Source: LMUY01 sp964242215 (GTDB lineage: Bacteria; Pseudomonadota; Alphaproteobacteria; Acetobacterales; Acetobacteraceae). Taken from it: DNA of 64,000 nt. Shown in pieces: positions 45,261-54,894 of the stretch. Within the stretch, counting starts at the first letter, position 1. Each line of letters begins with the position of its first letter. The translations under genes were made by a program, and so were the position numbers. The notes beneath the pieces were generated by a model, which worked only from the letters and a program-made list of their open reading frames with translations, did no database searches and was not told where the DNA came from. The DNA lies in contig CAXTCJ010000015.1 in the NCBI GenBank assembly GCA_964242215.1, positions 1-64,000 on the forward strand, written 5' to 3'.

Positions 45261-45910
45261 CTAGCGCCTTGGTCCTCCGTCGGAGCCTAACTGAGGTTTA
45301 GACTTAAGTGGAGGGTTGCCCGTGCCGCCGCCCTTTCGGAAGGCGTCGACCACTCGCCGCAGTCGTTCATCGTTTGCTCCACCAGTGAGCAGGCCATCTG
45401 TCCAGCTTCCCAACCACTCCGCCGTGGCTCCAGTTGTCGCCGCGCCGATTAGTCCCGGGCTTGTTGGCCTGGATCAGACTTTTGCCGCGATGTAAGACGG
45501 TCCCGATGCGTCGCGTTCACCCTTGAGCAGGCCGGAATGACGTCCGCGCCCGCCGCAGGCGGGCATTACGTCTACCTTCTCCGACCAGGCTTCACCGGAT
45601 TATGCTCGTTGAGGGCTTGGCCGCTGCCCAGCGCAATCCATGGGATGCGGACCGGCCTAATGTGGCCATAGCCTGGGCCAGGCACTGCGGGATGATAGCG
45701 CCATTTCCCAGGGACGGTGATGGCCCCGACAGCCAAGTCTCGGCAGCCAACATCGCGGCTTCCAGCCGAGCCGAAGTAAAGACCTGCATCGGCGACCATG
45801 GATTGATATGGTCGGAGGTGAACGCGGCGTCAAAGCCGGCGTGGGCCGCGAGGCGCTATTTTCCATCGCCCGCAACAACATGGTCGGAGGGTCCACCCTC
45901 GTACGCGGCA
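45261..45910 (-). pseudogene. LLM-class (F420/FMN) flavin-dependent oxidoreductase with internal deletion
   Basis: Going leftwards, AGFDAAFTSDHINPWSP is the diagnostic N-terminal motif of F420-dependent glucose-6-phosphate-dehydrogenase-like enzymes. It is followed in shifted frames by WRYHPAV, QAMATLG and GSGQALNEHNPVKPG. The sequence then jumps to the far C-terminus: TSPGLIGAATTGATAEWLGS, WTDGLLTGGANDERLRRVVD and AFRKGGG, ending with a TAG at 45261. The central 100 or so residues are missing. The ancestral enzyme used a deazaflavin or flavin cofactor. Confidence 0.65.
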
Positions 45911-45982
45911 TTACGCCCTCTGCTTCGCGAAACTCGGCCTAAGTCCCACTTCTGGGGGCTAGCGGGTCGAGGGTGTGTCATC

Positions 45983-47839
45983 TCAGATCTCGTTCGTACC
46001 CTCGGGCTCGATCCACCAGCGCAATGCCCATGGGCCGAGAGCCCCATTATCCTTGGCTTGACCTTCCTGCCAAAGTGCATCCTCGGGAGCAGACGGAAAG
46101 CCAAACACCGGAGCTCCAGAAAGGTTGGCGGCCAAGACCAGCTTTCCTTTAGACCCTATGCTCCATTGCACCAAGATCGCTCCGTCTCCAATCAGCTCGA
46201 AATGGGAAGCGCCGAGGTTTATGAGTGGCAGTAGCGGCACGATGACCTCGTGACGTAACCGGAGCACGCAACGATACCAGTCAAGCCACGCTGCGTGGGA
46301 TGGTTGGCCGATGTCGTCCCAGTTGAGCTTTGCAGAAGCAAACGTTGCCTCCGACTGCGGATCGGGGATACGCGCCCGCATCGCAGCATCCTGAAACTCC
46401 GGGAATTTGGCAAACTCATTACGCCGGCCCTCTCGCACCGCTTGGGCTAGTTCGCCATCGAAGTGACAGAAGAAGGGAAAGGGCTGCGCCGCTCCCCATT
46501 CCTCGCCCATGAACAACATTGGGATCTGGGGAAGCAGCAGGTATACGGCCGCGATCGCGCGAACCGCTTCGGGCCGCGCAATCGCGGTAATACGCTCTCC
46601 GAAGGCATGATTGCCGATCTGATCATGGTTTTGAATGAAGGCGACGAACGCCGTCGGTGGCAGATGAGCACTCGGCTCACCCCGACGCTCGCCACGATAC
46701 TCCATCATCTCGCCCTGAAAGGCGAACCCTTCCGCGAGCGCTCGCGCCAGCTTTCCAGTGTCGCCGAGGTAGTCAACATAGTACCCCTTGCTCTCGCCTG
46801 TTGCGGCAACGTGCAGCACGTGGTGAACATCGTCGTTCCACTGCGCGGTGTAATGGCGCGGGTGGCCCCCCGCCTCCCGAGCCAAACGGCTTGCCTGGTT
46901 CTCTTCGTTTTCGAGAATCAAATGTACGTGGCGCCCAGACGTTGTCGCTTTGATGCGCTCGGCGAGCTCGTCAAGCAGGTGGTTCGGGCCACTATCAATG
47001 ATGGCGTGAACGGCGTCGAGCCTCAGCCCGTCTAAATGGAATTCTCGGATCCAATACAGTGCGTTCTCGATGACGAATTCGCGCACCGGTCGGCTGTGCT
47101 CGCCGTCGTAGTTGATAGCCGCGCCCCAGGGTGTCTTGTGACGGTCGGTGAAAAATCCCGGCGCATAGGATGGGAGGAAGTTACCGTCGGGGCCGAAGTG
47201 GTTATACACCACATCCAGCAGGACCATAATACCTCGCGAGTGGGCCGCGTCGACGAGCGCTTTTAGATCCTCCGGCCGTCCGTAGGACGAGTCCGGTGCG
47301 TATAGCAGCACACCGTCGTATCCCCAATTCCGGCTACCCGGGAAATGGCCCACGGGCATGATCTCGATAGCAGTTACCCCGAGTGCTGCCAGGTGGTCCA
47401 GACGTTCGGCAGCAGCGCGGAACGTACCTTCCGCAGTGAAAGCGCCAACATGGAGCTCGTAAACCACGGCCTCATGCCAAGGTCGTCCTGACCAGACACC
47501 GTCGCTCCAGACATAGGTCCCGGGATCAATCACCTCGCTCGGGCCGTGTATGTCGTCGGGCTGGAAGCGGGAAGCCGGATCTGGCACGCGCCTGCCATCG
47601 GGGAGCACAAACAGGTAGCGCGTGCCGCTGCCGGCGTCGTCACGTTCGGCCTCATGCCACCCGCCCGCGACGGACCGCATCAGTACCACCAACTCCCCAG
47701 CATCGAGTTCGAGGCCGACCCGCTCATGGGCAGGAGCCCATAAACGGAAAACAACACCACCATCAGACTTCAGTTCAGGGCCGTGCGCCCAGCGGCTCTC
47801 GCAGCCCACAAGTAATTGAAGGCCACCATCGCGGGTCAT
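45983..47839 (-). CDS. treZ: Malto-oligosyltrehalose trehalohydrolase
   Basis: 618 residues. An N-terminal E-set domain (VVFRLWAPAHERVGLELDAG) precedes a GH13 barrel: AVYELHVGAFTAEGTF, AIEIMPVGHFPGSRNWGYDG, the nucleophile Asp in HLDGLRLDAVHAI, the acid/base Glu in LILENEENQASRL and FIQNHDQIGNHAFG. C-terminal beta domain follows. TreZ releases trehalose from malto-oligosyltrehalose made by TreY, which is not in the window. Trehalose would fit osmotic or desiccation stress. The ATG overlaps the stop of a 50-codon frame upstream (ATGA). Confidence 0.9.
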   Translation of the reverse strand: MTRDGGLQLLVGCESRWAHGPELKSDGGVVFRLWAPAHERVGLELDAGELVVLMRSVAGGWHEAERDDAGSGTRYLFVLPDGRRVPDPASRFQPDDIHGPSEVIDPGTYVWSDGVWSGRPWHEAVVYELHVGAFTAEGTFRAAAERLDHLAALGVTAIEIMPVGHFPGSRNWGYDGVLLYAPDSSYGRPEDLKALVDAAHSRGIMVLLDVVYNHFGPDGNFLPSYAPGFFTDRHKTPWGAAINYDGEHSRPVREFVIENALYWIREFHLDGLRLDAVHAIIDSGPNHLLDELAERIKATTSGRHVHLILENEENQASRLAREAGGHPRHYTAQWNDDVHHVLHVAATGESKGYYVDYLGDTGKLARALAEGFAFQGEMMEYRGERRGEPSAHLPPTAFVAFIQNHDQIGNHAFGERITAIARPEAVRAIAAVYLLLPQIPMLFMGEEWGAAQPFPFFCHFDGELAQAVREGRRNEFAKFPEFQDAAMRARIPDPQSEATFASAKLNWDDIGQPSHAAWLDWYRCVLRLRHEVIVPLLPLINLGASHFELIGDGAILVQWSIGSKGKLVLAANLSGAPVFGFPSAPEDALWQEGQAKDNGALGPWALRWWIEPEGTNEI

Positions 47840-47988
47840 CGGCGGTGTTCCGCCAGCGCGAGGAGTGTCGCCTGAACTTGGTTGGAACAGCGTCGGCTAT
47901 ACAAACTCTGCGGAAGCGTGGTGTATAGGTCCGTCGCGGCGACAATCTCCGGCGAGAGGTCATTTGCCAAGCTACAATTTCCATCCAT
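47836..47988 (-). CDS. Small protein or gene remnant coupled to treZ
   Basis: A 50-codon frame beginning MDGNCSLANDLSPEIVAATD and ending ATLLALAEHRR, with its stop overlapping the treZ ATG (ATGA). No clear ribosome site was found. It could be a genuine leader peptide that couples treZ translation, or the tail of a lost upstream operon gene such as another trehalose/glycogen enzyme. I do not recognise the sequence. Confidence 0.35.
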   Translation of the reverse strand: MDGNCSLANDLSPEIVAATDLYTTLPQSLYSRRCSNQVQATLLALAEHRR

Positions 47989-48687
47989 TTGTCTGAGCGT
48001 GTGACTGTCGCTGCAGTTCTAAGTTACCATGCGTTAGTGCGCCCACAAATCTTAGCGGGAGCATATGCAGAGGGGCAATGCCACTCACGCGGATCATCCT
48101 TACTCTCGCGCCTACTTACGCGGACGTGATCCCAGCGTCTCGACGGCGGGCATCAAATGAGTGTCGCGGAGGCATTGAATGAGCGGCACGCCATGTTGCT
48201 CCTGCTACCATGTTATTGCGCGTCGTTTGGTTTGTGCGAGATCTTTATTTGATGTCAGGCTGAGCAGCTCGCCTTGTTTGTGTCGTGCACGCCCCGCTCT
48301 ATCGCGCTCTCACGTTGGCTAGGCATGCATACCCAGCCGACCCGAAGGTTGTACAACTGTGCGCTGGCGGATTAACGATCGTGCCGCGCTCACTGTGTCC
48401 AAGCAGAGGAAAGGCCGCGAGCTGTGGGGGCTGGGATATGGCTTAGGTGTTAACTTGTTAGCGGGTCGTCGCCTTTCTGCCAATGACACATGTTAGCAGC
48501 AGCTGAAACGAGCTGACCGATGCCGACGCTCAAAAAGGTGATTGTTGCCGCACGGTCGTCGGATGATGGATCCGCGCCTTTCCAGGATCCCAGCTGGATC
48601 ATCATGATATCTTGCAACTCTTCGGAAGTCGCTGAGAGCCCACCAAGCGACCAAGTTCGGCTGGACTGTTGGATCTCACGCAGAGTT
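47989..48687. other. Gene-free stretch
   Basis: About 700 bases between treZ and the MFS pump gene with no supported gene, RNA or repeat. Confidence 0.35.
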
Positions 48688-49884
48688 CTAGAGCCGTCGA
48701 ACCAGTACGACCGCCACCACTGCGGCTGATGCTGCAAAGGCGAACGGTGCCCCAGGAAAAGTCAGGGGCAGGACGCGCGCCGTGAAGGCGTAAAACAGCC
48801 CGGCAGTCAGGAGCGGGGCAAATACCGCCGTCAGCCCCTCAACTGCAGAGAGCACACCTTGCATCTCGCCCTGGCTGTCCACTCCGCCGCGTCCTGCCAC
48901 CATTGCGCGGACAGAAGGCGTGGCCAACCCACCTAGCGCGATCAAACAAACGGCGGGGATCATCGTCCATCCGGCCAGTGCGAGGGCGAGCGTTCCATAG
49001 CCCACCGCACCGAAGATATAGCCAACGATGGCCGTGCTGCGTTCACCGATGCGAGCCGAGACGTGGCGCAGCAGAAATCCTTCTACGATTGCTTGGGATA
49101 AGCCCACCCCCGCCAGGACCAGCCCACTCAACCCTGCACCCCATCCATAGCGGAAGCCGGTAAATAGGACGAGGCTGCTTTGCACTGCGGCCAAACCAAT
49201 CCATGTGCATGACCAGGCCACGGCCAGATTTCTTAAGGCGTTGTCTCTCGCAATGCCAAGAAGAAGTCTGAACGGTGTGGCGCGCGCCCACGTCATTTCC
49301 CGGCGGTTCTCTCTGCACAAACTTTCAGGAAGCACGAACAAGCCAAAGCCGAGATTGACGAATGAAAGCGCCGCTGCGGCGATGAAAGGCAAACGGAGTG
49401 AATACTCGCCAAGCACGCCCCCGAGCGCCGGGCCCACAACGAATCCCGCGCCGAACGTGGCTCCGACGAGGCCGAATTGCCGCGCCCGATCCTGCTCTGC
49501 CGAGACATCGGAAATATAGGCCGTCGCCGCCGCGACGTTCGCGGATGTGGCGCCGGCGATCAGCCGGCCAGCGAACAGCCACCAGAGGTTCGGCGCGAAT
49601 GCCAGCACGATGTAGTCGCAGCCAAGCCCGAATACGGAGGCGAGAATGATTGGACGGCGACCGAAGCGGTCACTCAACTCTCCCAAAATTGGTGCGGCGA
49701 AGAACTGCATCGCGGCATATGCAGCAATCAAGGCGCCGACCCAGGGAGCGGCTCGCTCCGGAGGCAGGTTACCAAGTTGGCGGACGAGGCCGGGAACGAT
49801 CGGTGCGATGATGCCGACGCCCAGTGCGTCCAGACCTAAGGTCACCAGTACGAACGCTACAGAGGCACGGCGTTTTTGCGACAT
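48688..49884 (-). CDS. MFS efflux transporter (TetA-like)
   Basis: 398 residues with about 12 membrane helices. It starts LVTLGLDALGVGIIAPIVPG, has motif A GELSDRFGRRPII after helix 2, motif C-like GATFGAGFVVGPALGGVLGE in helix 5, and GYIFGAVGYGTLALALAGW in the second half. These are features of the DHA1/TetA class of drug-proton antiporters. I take the ATG at 49884 (MSQKRRASVAF); the open frame extends 139 codons farther upstream but without membrane-protein character. Substrate unknown; no tetR-type regulator is next to it. Confidence 0.8.
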   Translation of the reverse strand: MSQKRRASVAFVLVTLGLDALGVGIIAPIVPGLVRQLGNLPPERAAPWVGALIAAYAAMQFFAAPILGELSDRFGRRPIILASVFGLGCDYIVLAFAPNLWWLFAGRLIAGATSANVAAATAYISDVSAEQDRARQFGLVGATFGAGFVVGPALGGVLGEYSLRLPFIAAAALSFVNLGFGLFVLPESLCRENRREMTWARATPFRLLLGIARDNALRNLAVAWSCTWIGLAAVQSSLVLFTGFRYGWGAGLSGLVLAGVGLSQAIVEGFLLRHVSARIGERSTAIVGYIFGAVGYGTLALALAGWTMIPAVCLIALGGLATPSVRAMVAGRGGVDSQGEMQGVLSAVEGLTAVFAPLLTAGLFYAFTARVLPLTFPGAPFAFAASAAVVAVVLVRRL

Positions 49885-50167
49885 GCGGCCCAAAGAACAC
49901 CCGGGCGTAGCAGTTGCAAAGAGACGTGTTGATGTTGCTCGTGGGCACTTTGCGTAATTTAGCCACGCCGCTTTCGCTCGTGCTGAGTCGCACTTCCGAC
50001 CGGGCCGTTGCTGAGAGTTCCTCCAACCGGGGCCGGTATACATCTCGCGCCGGGAGCCGGGTTCCGCTTGTTTTGCCCCGCGCACTGGTTCCGCCGGTGG
50101 CCAAGGGACCGAGATCCTAGCGCCACTCTGTGCCGCTTTCGCTCGATAGAACGTTCCTGCCGTTCCG

Positions 50168-50403
50168 CACGCCGCGCGCCGGACGAGATCCTGAAGAACC
50201 CTCGCGTATTTCGCATTCGAACAGCGGGGGTCGCGGGTCACAAGCCTCATCGCCATGGCGAAGAATTTCGGCGATACGGAGTCAGTGGGGGCGCTAGGCA
50301 ATCTGTGGCGGAAGAGCAGACAATGGCCGACTTCATCAAAGCTGAGGGCCCACCACGCTGCGCTTCATGCACCGGACGCGCGCCGATTAAGGCCGGCGTC
50401 TAA
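50168..50403 (+). pseudogene. DUF892 (YciF-like) second copy, degraded
   Basis: Aligned with the intact gene at 39280, APDEILKN is retained. FAFEHQ follows in another frame as FAFEHS, then SLIAMAEK-like SSPWRR, then AEEQTMADFIKAE, and the C-terminus (IKAGV) is identical to its end KAGV. At least two shifts and several substitutions are present; the N-terminal half is missing. Confidence 0.65.
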
Positions 50404-50621
50404 AAGGGCAATTGCCCGGAGGCGGATAATCCGGGGCATGCTGAAGATGCCGATGATTGACACGGGTCACCCTAGCAGTCCGTTCTAACGTCACCTCGCA
50501 TGCACAAGTACGACAAAAGACGTATTCAACTCTGTTACATGCACGGGTAGAGAAAACAATTGGCAAGCCGGCAAAGTCTCCACTGCAGAGCTACGAGCTA
50601 CCTCCAGTAACAACCCTGCGG

Positions 50622-50852
50622 TCAGTAACGCTCGGATTGCGCGGCAGTGCTAGATGGCCAGATCGCGGCGGTCGGACCGGGAGGCAAGCGAAACACCATC
50701 CGCGACCCTTGCCAAACCTCACTGCCAGCTTCCGATGTAGCCATATGGGCCGCGAGCAGCAAAGCATCCGCGTCGGTCTCAGCCGATAAGGTGGTGGAGC
50801 CACCGCTAGTCTGACCACTCGCATCGGTGAAAATCAGCCGGTAGGTCAGCAT
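50622..50852 (-). CDS. Small hypothetical protein
   Basis: 76 residues with a good GAGGAA site before the ATG. MLTYRLIFTDASGQTSGG suggests a beta hairpin. SAETDADALLLAAHMATSEA is an Ala-rich helix and EVWQGSRMVFRLPPG another strand. It is reminiscent of small stand-alone alphaproteobacterial proteins of unknown function. No operon partner. Confidence 0.55.
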   Translation of the reverse strand: MLTYRLIFTDASGQTSGGSTTLSAETDADALLLAAHMATSEAGSEVWQGSRMVFRLPPGPTAAIWPSSTAAQSERY

Positions 50853-51819
50853 GGAAATTCCTCGAGCCGAAAGACAGAACGCTAATACCGCGCGAACGCG
50901 CTACGGACCCTTCCTTATGTTAGCTTAGGTCGTAAAATTCAGATGCGGGGCGGGTCATCGATTAAGCATTCCGCTGCGGAGTGATGCGGAAGTGCGACAT
51001 TCTGTTCCACCTGATTAATTCAGGTTGTGGCGCTTGCGGCGGGCTCTGTGGAACTCAAGGAGGAGTGGCTGAGCTAGGCGGGCGCGATCACTGTGTCCAC
51101 CCATTTAGGCGGCCTGATACCCGGTCGAATTTACGTGGGTAGCGAGAGCTGCATCGTCCAAATCCACTCCAACGAGCGGCCGGCCGACTGCTCTACTGCT
51201 CTGGCCATTGCCGGTGCCGAAGGACGCGCTCGACGGACTTCGTTAGTTGCCCTGTGCATCCGGAGATCAAACGCTGCCTGGCGAGCAAGCTCAGACCTTA
51301 CACGCCGACCAGTGTTCGTAGCCGGGCCGGCGCAGTGATAATCGGCCTGGATGTTTGAAGTGGATTCTTATCTGCCGGTGGCAGTTCCATGACGCATGCG
51401 TCCGATTTGTCTCTCGGTGCCAGTGCTGGATAGCGTGGCTCAACAACCGGGACAAACGGGGCCGCCGCTTTGCCGAGACTTGGTGGAAAACGACTGCTAG
51501 ATCGAGGCGGTCGGCCTCTTAGTCACGTGAAGGACGCAACAAATGCGAATTAGGGAGAAGGCGATTGGGGTGCGACCGTGGGGCTGAAGGTGCACTTTTC
51601 GGGTCATTGTCTACTTTGCCTGAACGCCGCCACCTAAAGGATGTCCAGAGCATGTCGAACCGCGACGCCGTGGGTAAGCCTCGGCATCACAACAAAGCAG
51701 TAGTTCAGGTTGCGGTTTGTGGCCGGCGCCCACCAATATTCGACCGACAACGTGCCTGCCAAGCAGAGCGCTCTGGCAGACAAAGCAAATCAGTGTGAGA
51801 GTGGAGGCGGAGGAATCAT
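50853..51819. other. Gene-free stretch
   Basis: About 970 bases with no supported gene on either strand, ending in the promoter and GGAGG site of the DUF2934 gene. Confidence 0.35.
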
Positions 51820-52077
51820 ATGAGCGATCAACACGAGACGGCGTTGGATCTGACAGAGGAGGCCCTCTCGAAGCTGTCGGAGGGTAATGACACTGCTGCA
51901 GACAAGCTGTTGGACGAGGCAAAGAAGATTGATCCACAGGCACCCGCGGAGGTGCTTGCCGAAATCGATGAAGACTTAATTCGCCAGCGTGCTTATGAGA
52001 TCTGGGAACAAGCTGGGCGACCGGCCGGAGATCACACTGAGCACTGGGAACGCGCAAAACGCGAGATACAAGGGTGA
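51820..52077 (+). CDS. DUF2934 small stress-type protein
   Basis: 85 residues with a GGAGGCGGAGGAA site. The C-terminal half is the DUF2934 motif: LIRQRAYEIWEQAGRPAGDH followed by HWERAKREI. The N-terminal 45 residues are acidic and helical (LTEEALSKLSEGNDTAADKL), an extension not part of the core domain. DUF2934 proteins are widespread in alphaproteobacteria with no proven biochemical role, though they often sit among stress genes. Complete and apparently intact. Confidence 0.8.
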   Translation: MSDQHETALDLTEEALSKLSEGNDTAADKLLDEAKKIDPQAPAEVLAEIDEDLIRQRAYEIWEQAGRPAGDHTEHWERAKREIQG

Positions 52078-52894
52078 CGGCCGTTAGTCTAAGTAGTGCG
52101 GGCGATAAGGTTGTGCAGTATACCCTCCTAACTCGCTGGTGGAGGTCCTCGCCGTTTGACTCGATGGCATCGGCGCGGTGCAGCCACTCAGCGACTGCAG
52201 AACAGCTGGGAAATGGCTCTGCGCCCGGCTATTTAGCGAGAAGGACGAATAGCGAGAGTGCTGCGGCGCCCGCCGCACGCACTAGGGAGCGGTCAACGCG
52301 AGTCAGTGTGAGATAACGTTTGAAGATCCACGGTGAGCTAGATTAAAGCGATAAATGCAGCCGGCAAGCCGGCGCTCGGAACTACGATCTAGCGCTGACG
52401 TTGTTGACGGATCTACTGAGGAGAAGTGTCACGGCCTCGAAAAGTAAGGCGGCTTCGCTCGTTGATGGGGTGCATGATAAGGCAAGCCCTGAACTGTCCG
52501 ACGTATCGGGTCAGCAGGAAGGAGGTAAAACGGCAGCTTCTACACCATCTCCTGGCGACAGTAAGAGCGGCATCTTGAAGGTCAAACCGCCGAAATAGCG
52601 TTGTTGCGCCGAAATAGCGTTGTTGTCGCATTGTAACGGCTGCACTGCACAGGCGCTTTGCGCACTGATGTCTCCGTCACCGGCCGAACAATTATGCTAA
52701 TTCGTATCCGACGTGAGCGGGCAGCGCCGGATGGGACCGAACATCTATCCCGCAAGTGGACACAGCCGAACGGCAAATTGCGTATCGCTCGAACCGCAGA
52801 GTGAAATACGTCCCGCGCCACCCCAGATGGGTGTCGAAGTGATCACGGCAACGTCCTTCGCCCGCCGTAGCGCCCCCGTCGATCACTGAGAAGC
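52078..52894. other. Mostly gene-free stretch
   Basis: Contains a doubtful 65-codon Ser/Lys-rich frame (52401-52598, TTG start, SKSGILKVKPPK end) and a short tandem repeat at 52588. No other gene supported. Confidence 0.3.
52588..52625. repeat. 19-bp perfect tandem duplication
   Basis: Two adjacent perfect copies of CGCCGAAATAGCGTTGTTG at 52588-52606 and 52607-52625. The first copy includes the stop codon of the doubtful small frame ending at 52598. It looks like a recent slippage duplication. Confidence 0.85.
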
Positions 52895-53296
52895 TTAAAA
52901 CACTCTCCGCGCGTCAGCCGTCAATAGTGTCTCAAGGGCGCTGAGCAGTTGGCGTCGCCCGACCGGTTTCGCGAGCTGCGGGCGGCCCTGATGCGTGGGA
53001 TTTCCTATGATTTGTATATCGCCGGTAGCGAAAAGGTAAGGAACACGCAATGCGTTTAGGCGGTCCGCTATGGGGTAGGCCGTCGCGCCGCGTCCCAGAT
53101 TTATATCAAGTACGGCAGCGTCGAACCGACCTGCCTCTTTCTCGATCAGTTCAAGAGCTTCCTCGACGGTGGGCACAGCACCGACAACGATCGCGCCTGC
53201 TTCGGTAAGCCACTTCTCCATCACTTCAACGATCAGGTATTCATCCTCGACAAGTAGGAGCCGACACCCAGCCAACTTCTCTGTTTCCAGGGGCAT
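52895..53296 (-). CDS. Single-domain response regulator (receiver only)
   Basis: 133 residues. CheY-like receiver: acidic pair in LLVEDEYLIVEVM, phospho-acceptor Asp in FDAAVLDINLGRG, Thr in YLFATGD and Lys in PQLAKPVGRRQLL. No output domain follows. I take the ATG at 53296 (MPLETEKLAG), with an AGAGATGG upstream; an earlier in-frame codon exists at 53335. Such lone receivers commonly act as phospho-sinks or partners of HWE kinases like the one at 29167, but that pairing is only a guess. Confidence 0.82.
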   Translation of the reverse strand: MPLETEKLAGCRLLLVEDEYLIVEVMEKWLTEAGAIVVGAVPTVEEALELIEKEAGRFDAAVLDINLGRGATAYPIADRLNALRVPYLFATGDIQIIGNPTHQGRPQLAKPVGRRQLLSALETLLTADARRVF

Positions 53297-54043
53297 ACCA
53301 TCTCTGAACTTTAAAATTGATGTCCCAACCTGCAATATTCAACGGACATCCCTACAAGTGGTTCAGTCCAGTGAAGCTGAATTCGGCGGGGCACACCATC
53401 TTTCCCGAACACGTAATCGATTGCGCGCCGAGTGCTTTCGAGGATGCCCCTTCGATGAGCTCGCGACCGTAGCCAAGGGGCACGTTGAAGCCGCTCTCAC
53501 CCCAGATCAGAACCAAATACCATTGCTCGTTTAGAGTCAGCGGCGTCTACCCCTTTTCCCGAGGCGTTGATGGGATTGGTCATGGCACTGAGCCACTCCC
53601 GGCAAATCTTCCTGCCCTTCTTTTTTGACGCGCGGTAGACATACGTAAGCATACCGAACTTCCTCGGGATTGTAGTAAGACCCATCGAATTTTGAATGCA
53701 GGTCCCCGCCCGTGAATGGCCGTGCGCGGCGATCAGCGGGCCGGCGATAGCGCATTTGGTTCCGCCTGCTTAGCCAATAGGGGCGCGATACCGGGCCAAG
53801 CGTTCAGCATTGGTGAGCGTCCGACTGCCTTGTGCGATTTTGGGAAATGCAGGCGCCAATGTCAGTCGAACGTGCCCGCGACTGCGTTGCCTTGCCGGCG
53901 TTCGTGATCGGCAACGGCCTCTAACCGGACTTAATCCGGGATATCGCCTCGATGCTCGCGTCGGCTGCTGATTGGCCAGCAATAGGCTGCTATTAGCGCT
54001 TGTGTTCCAAGTAATCCATCCACATACCAGTGATTCGCAACTG
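53297..54043. other. Gene-free stretch
   Basis: About 750 bases. A minus-strand frame at 53497-53685 (end KICREWLSAMTNPINASGKG) has coding-like composition but no recognisable family or start. Confidence 0.3.
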
Positions 54044-54480
54044 TCAGGTCGCTCCCAGCTCAGGCTTAACTAGCGACCGCAGCCTCTCGAGGATCGTTGA
54101 GCCTATAGGCGAACGAAGCGGTGGTATCACAAGATCAATGATGCATAGGTCAATGTCGCCATCCCCATCGGTGTAGGCCATAGACCAACCATTGAATGCT
54201 CGCTCCAACACGGGACTACATTCCAAAAGCCTGACATTGCGATGGCGTCTGTCACAGGCGATGAATCCAAAGGTGGATTTGAGTATAGAAGAAGGCCCCT
54301 CGAGAACCTGAGCGAAATGGCCCTCGCCGAACATCAGCGCACCCGTTATATCGTGTTGGCTGTTCCATTCACGGGATACCTCGAGAATACGCTGGACTTC
54401 CGTGGTGTGTGAATCGAGCTCTTCCGACAGCATGCTCTCGCTCACGCGACCTCGATGAGAATACGGCTGACTCTCTTGTT
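54044..54480 (-). pseudogene. BLUF-domain protein with damaged N-terminus
   Basis: VQRILEVSREWNSQHDITGA, then LMFGEGHFAQVLEGPSSILK and LLECSPVLERAFNGWSMAYT, are BLUF features: the flavin-contacting Asn of the second helix, FAQVLEGP, and the Trp/Met pair of WSM. The start is broken. An upstream frame carries RVSRILIEVA and then a stop, while the main frame starts at a GTG with SESMLSEELD. The expected first strand LxRLxYxSxA with the photoactive Tyr is not present in either frame. A blue-light photocycle is therefore unlikely. Confidence 0.6.
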
Positions 54481-54534
54481 ACTCATCGGGAACGACGGAT
54501 GGCCCAAGGGTTTGGTGTACAGCCACCGGTCCGT

Positions 54535-54785
54535 GTGCCTTCACAGCATGATGATGACTTCGCCGATCTGATGGCTTTCTCTGCCCTGGACCGCGTCCTG
54601 ATGATCGTCCCGATGTTCCACGCCAAGCATGGTGCCTGCCATAAGCAGCTCCAATGGCCGGTGCCGACCTGATCCTTCCGGGCCGTCACCTCGACCCGAA
54701 GAGGCTGGTTGAACTGATGATCTGAGCGGGTCACGAAAGCCGCCGGGGTGCCGACCATTTGGGCTGGTATCCGGTCCCTAGTGCA
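54535..54785 (+). pseudogene. AMP-forming acyl-CoA synthetase, internal fragment
   Basis: FADLMAFSALDRVLMIVPMF is the motif region just after the P-loop of fatty-acyl-CoA ligases (VVPMFHxNAWGLPYA). After frameshifts, MAGADLILPGRHLDPKRLVE and ERVTKAAGVPTIWAGI follow in the proper order. Both ends of the roughly 500-residue enzyme are missing. The fragment abuts the broken ligD copy. Confidence 0.65.
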
Positions 54786-54894
54786 GGTGGAGCGTCGAAA
54801 GTATCGTCTAGCCACGTTTATGGCTGGTTCAGATCGCGTTGACGGCGGTTCAGTCCTGGTTGCTCCATTCCGCAATCTCGTTCCGAGACTGCTA

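Noticed and set aside
45602..46234. 210-codon plus-strand frame
   Set aside because: Antisense of the LLM remnant and of the treZ end; no protein-like features.
48450..48737. 95-codon minus-strand frame left of the MFS gene
   Set aside because: No start context, no family pattern, overlaps the MFS gene end.
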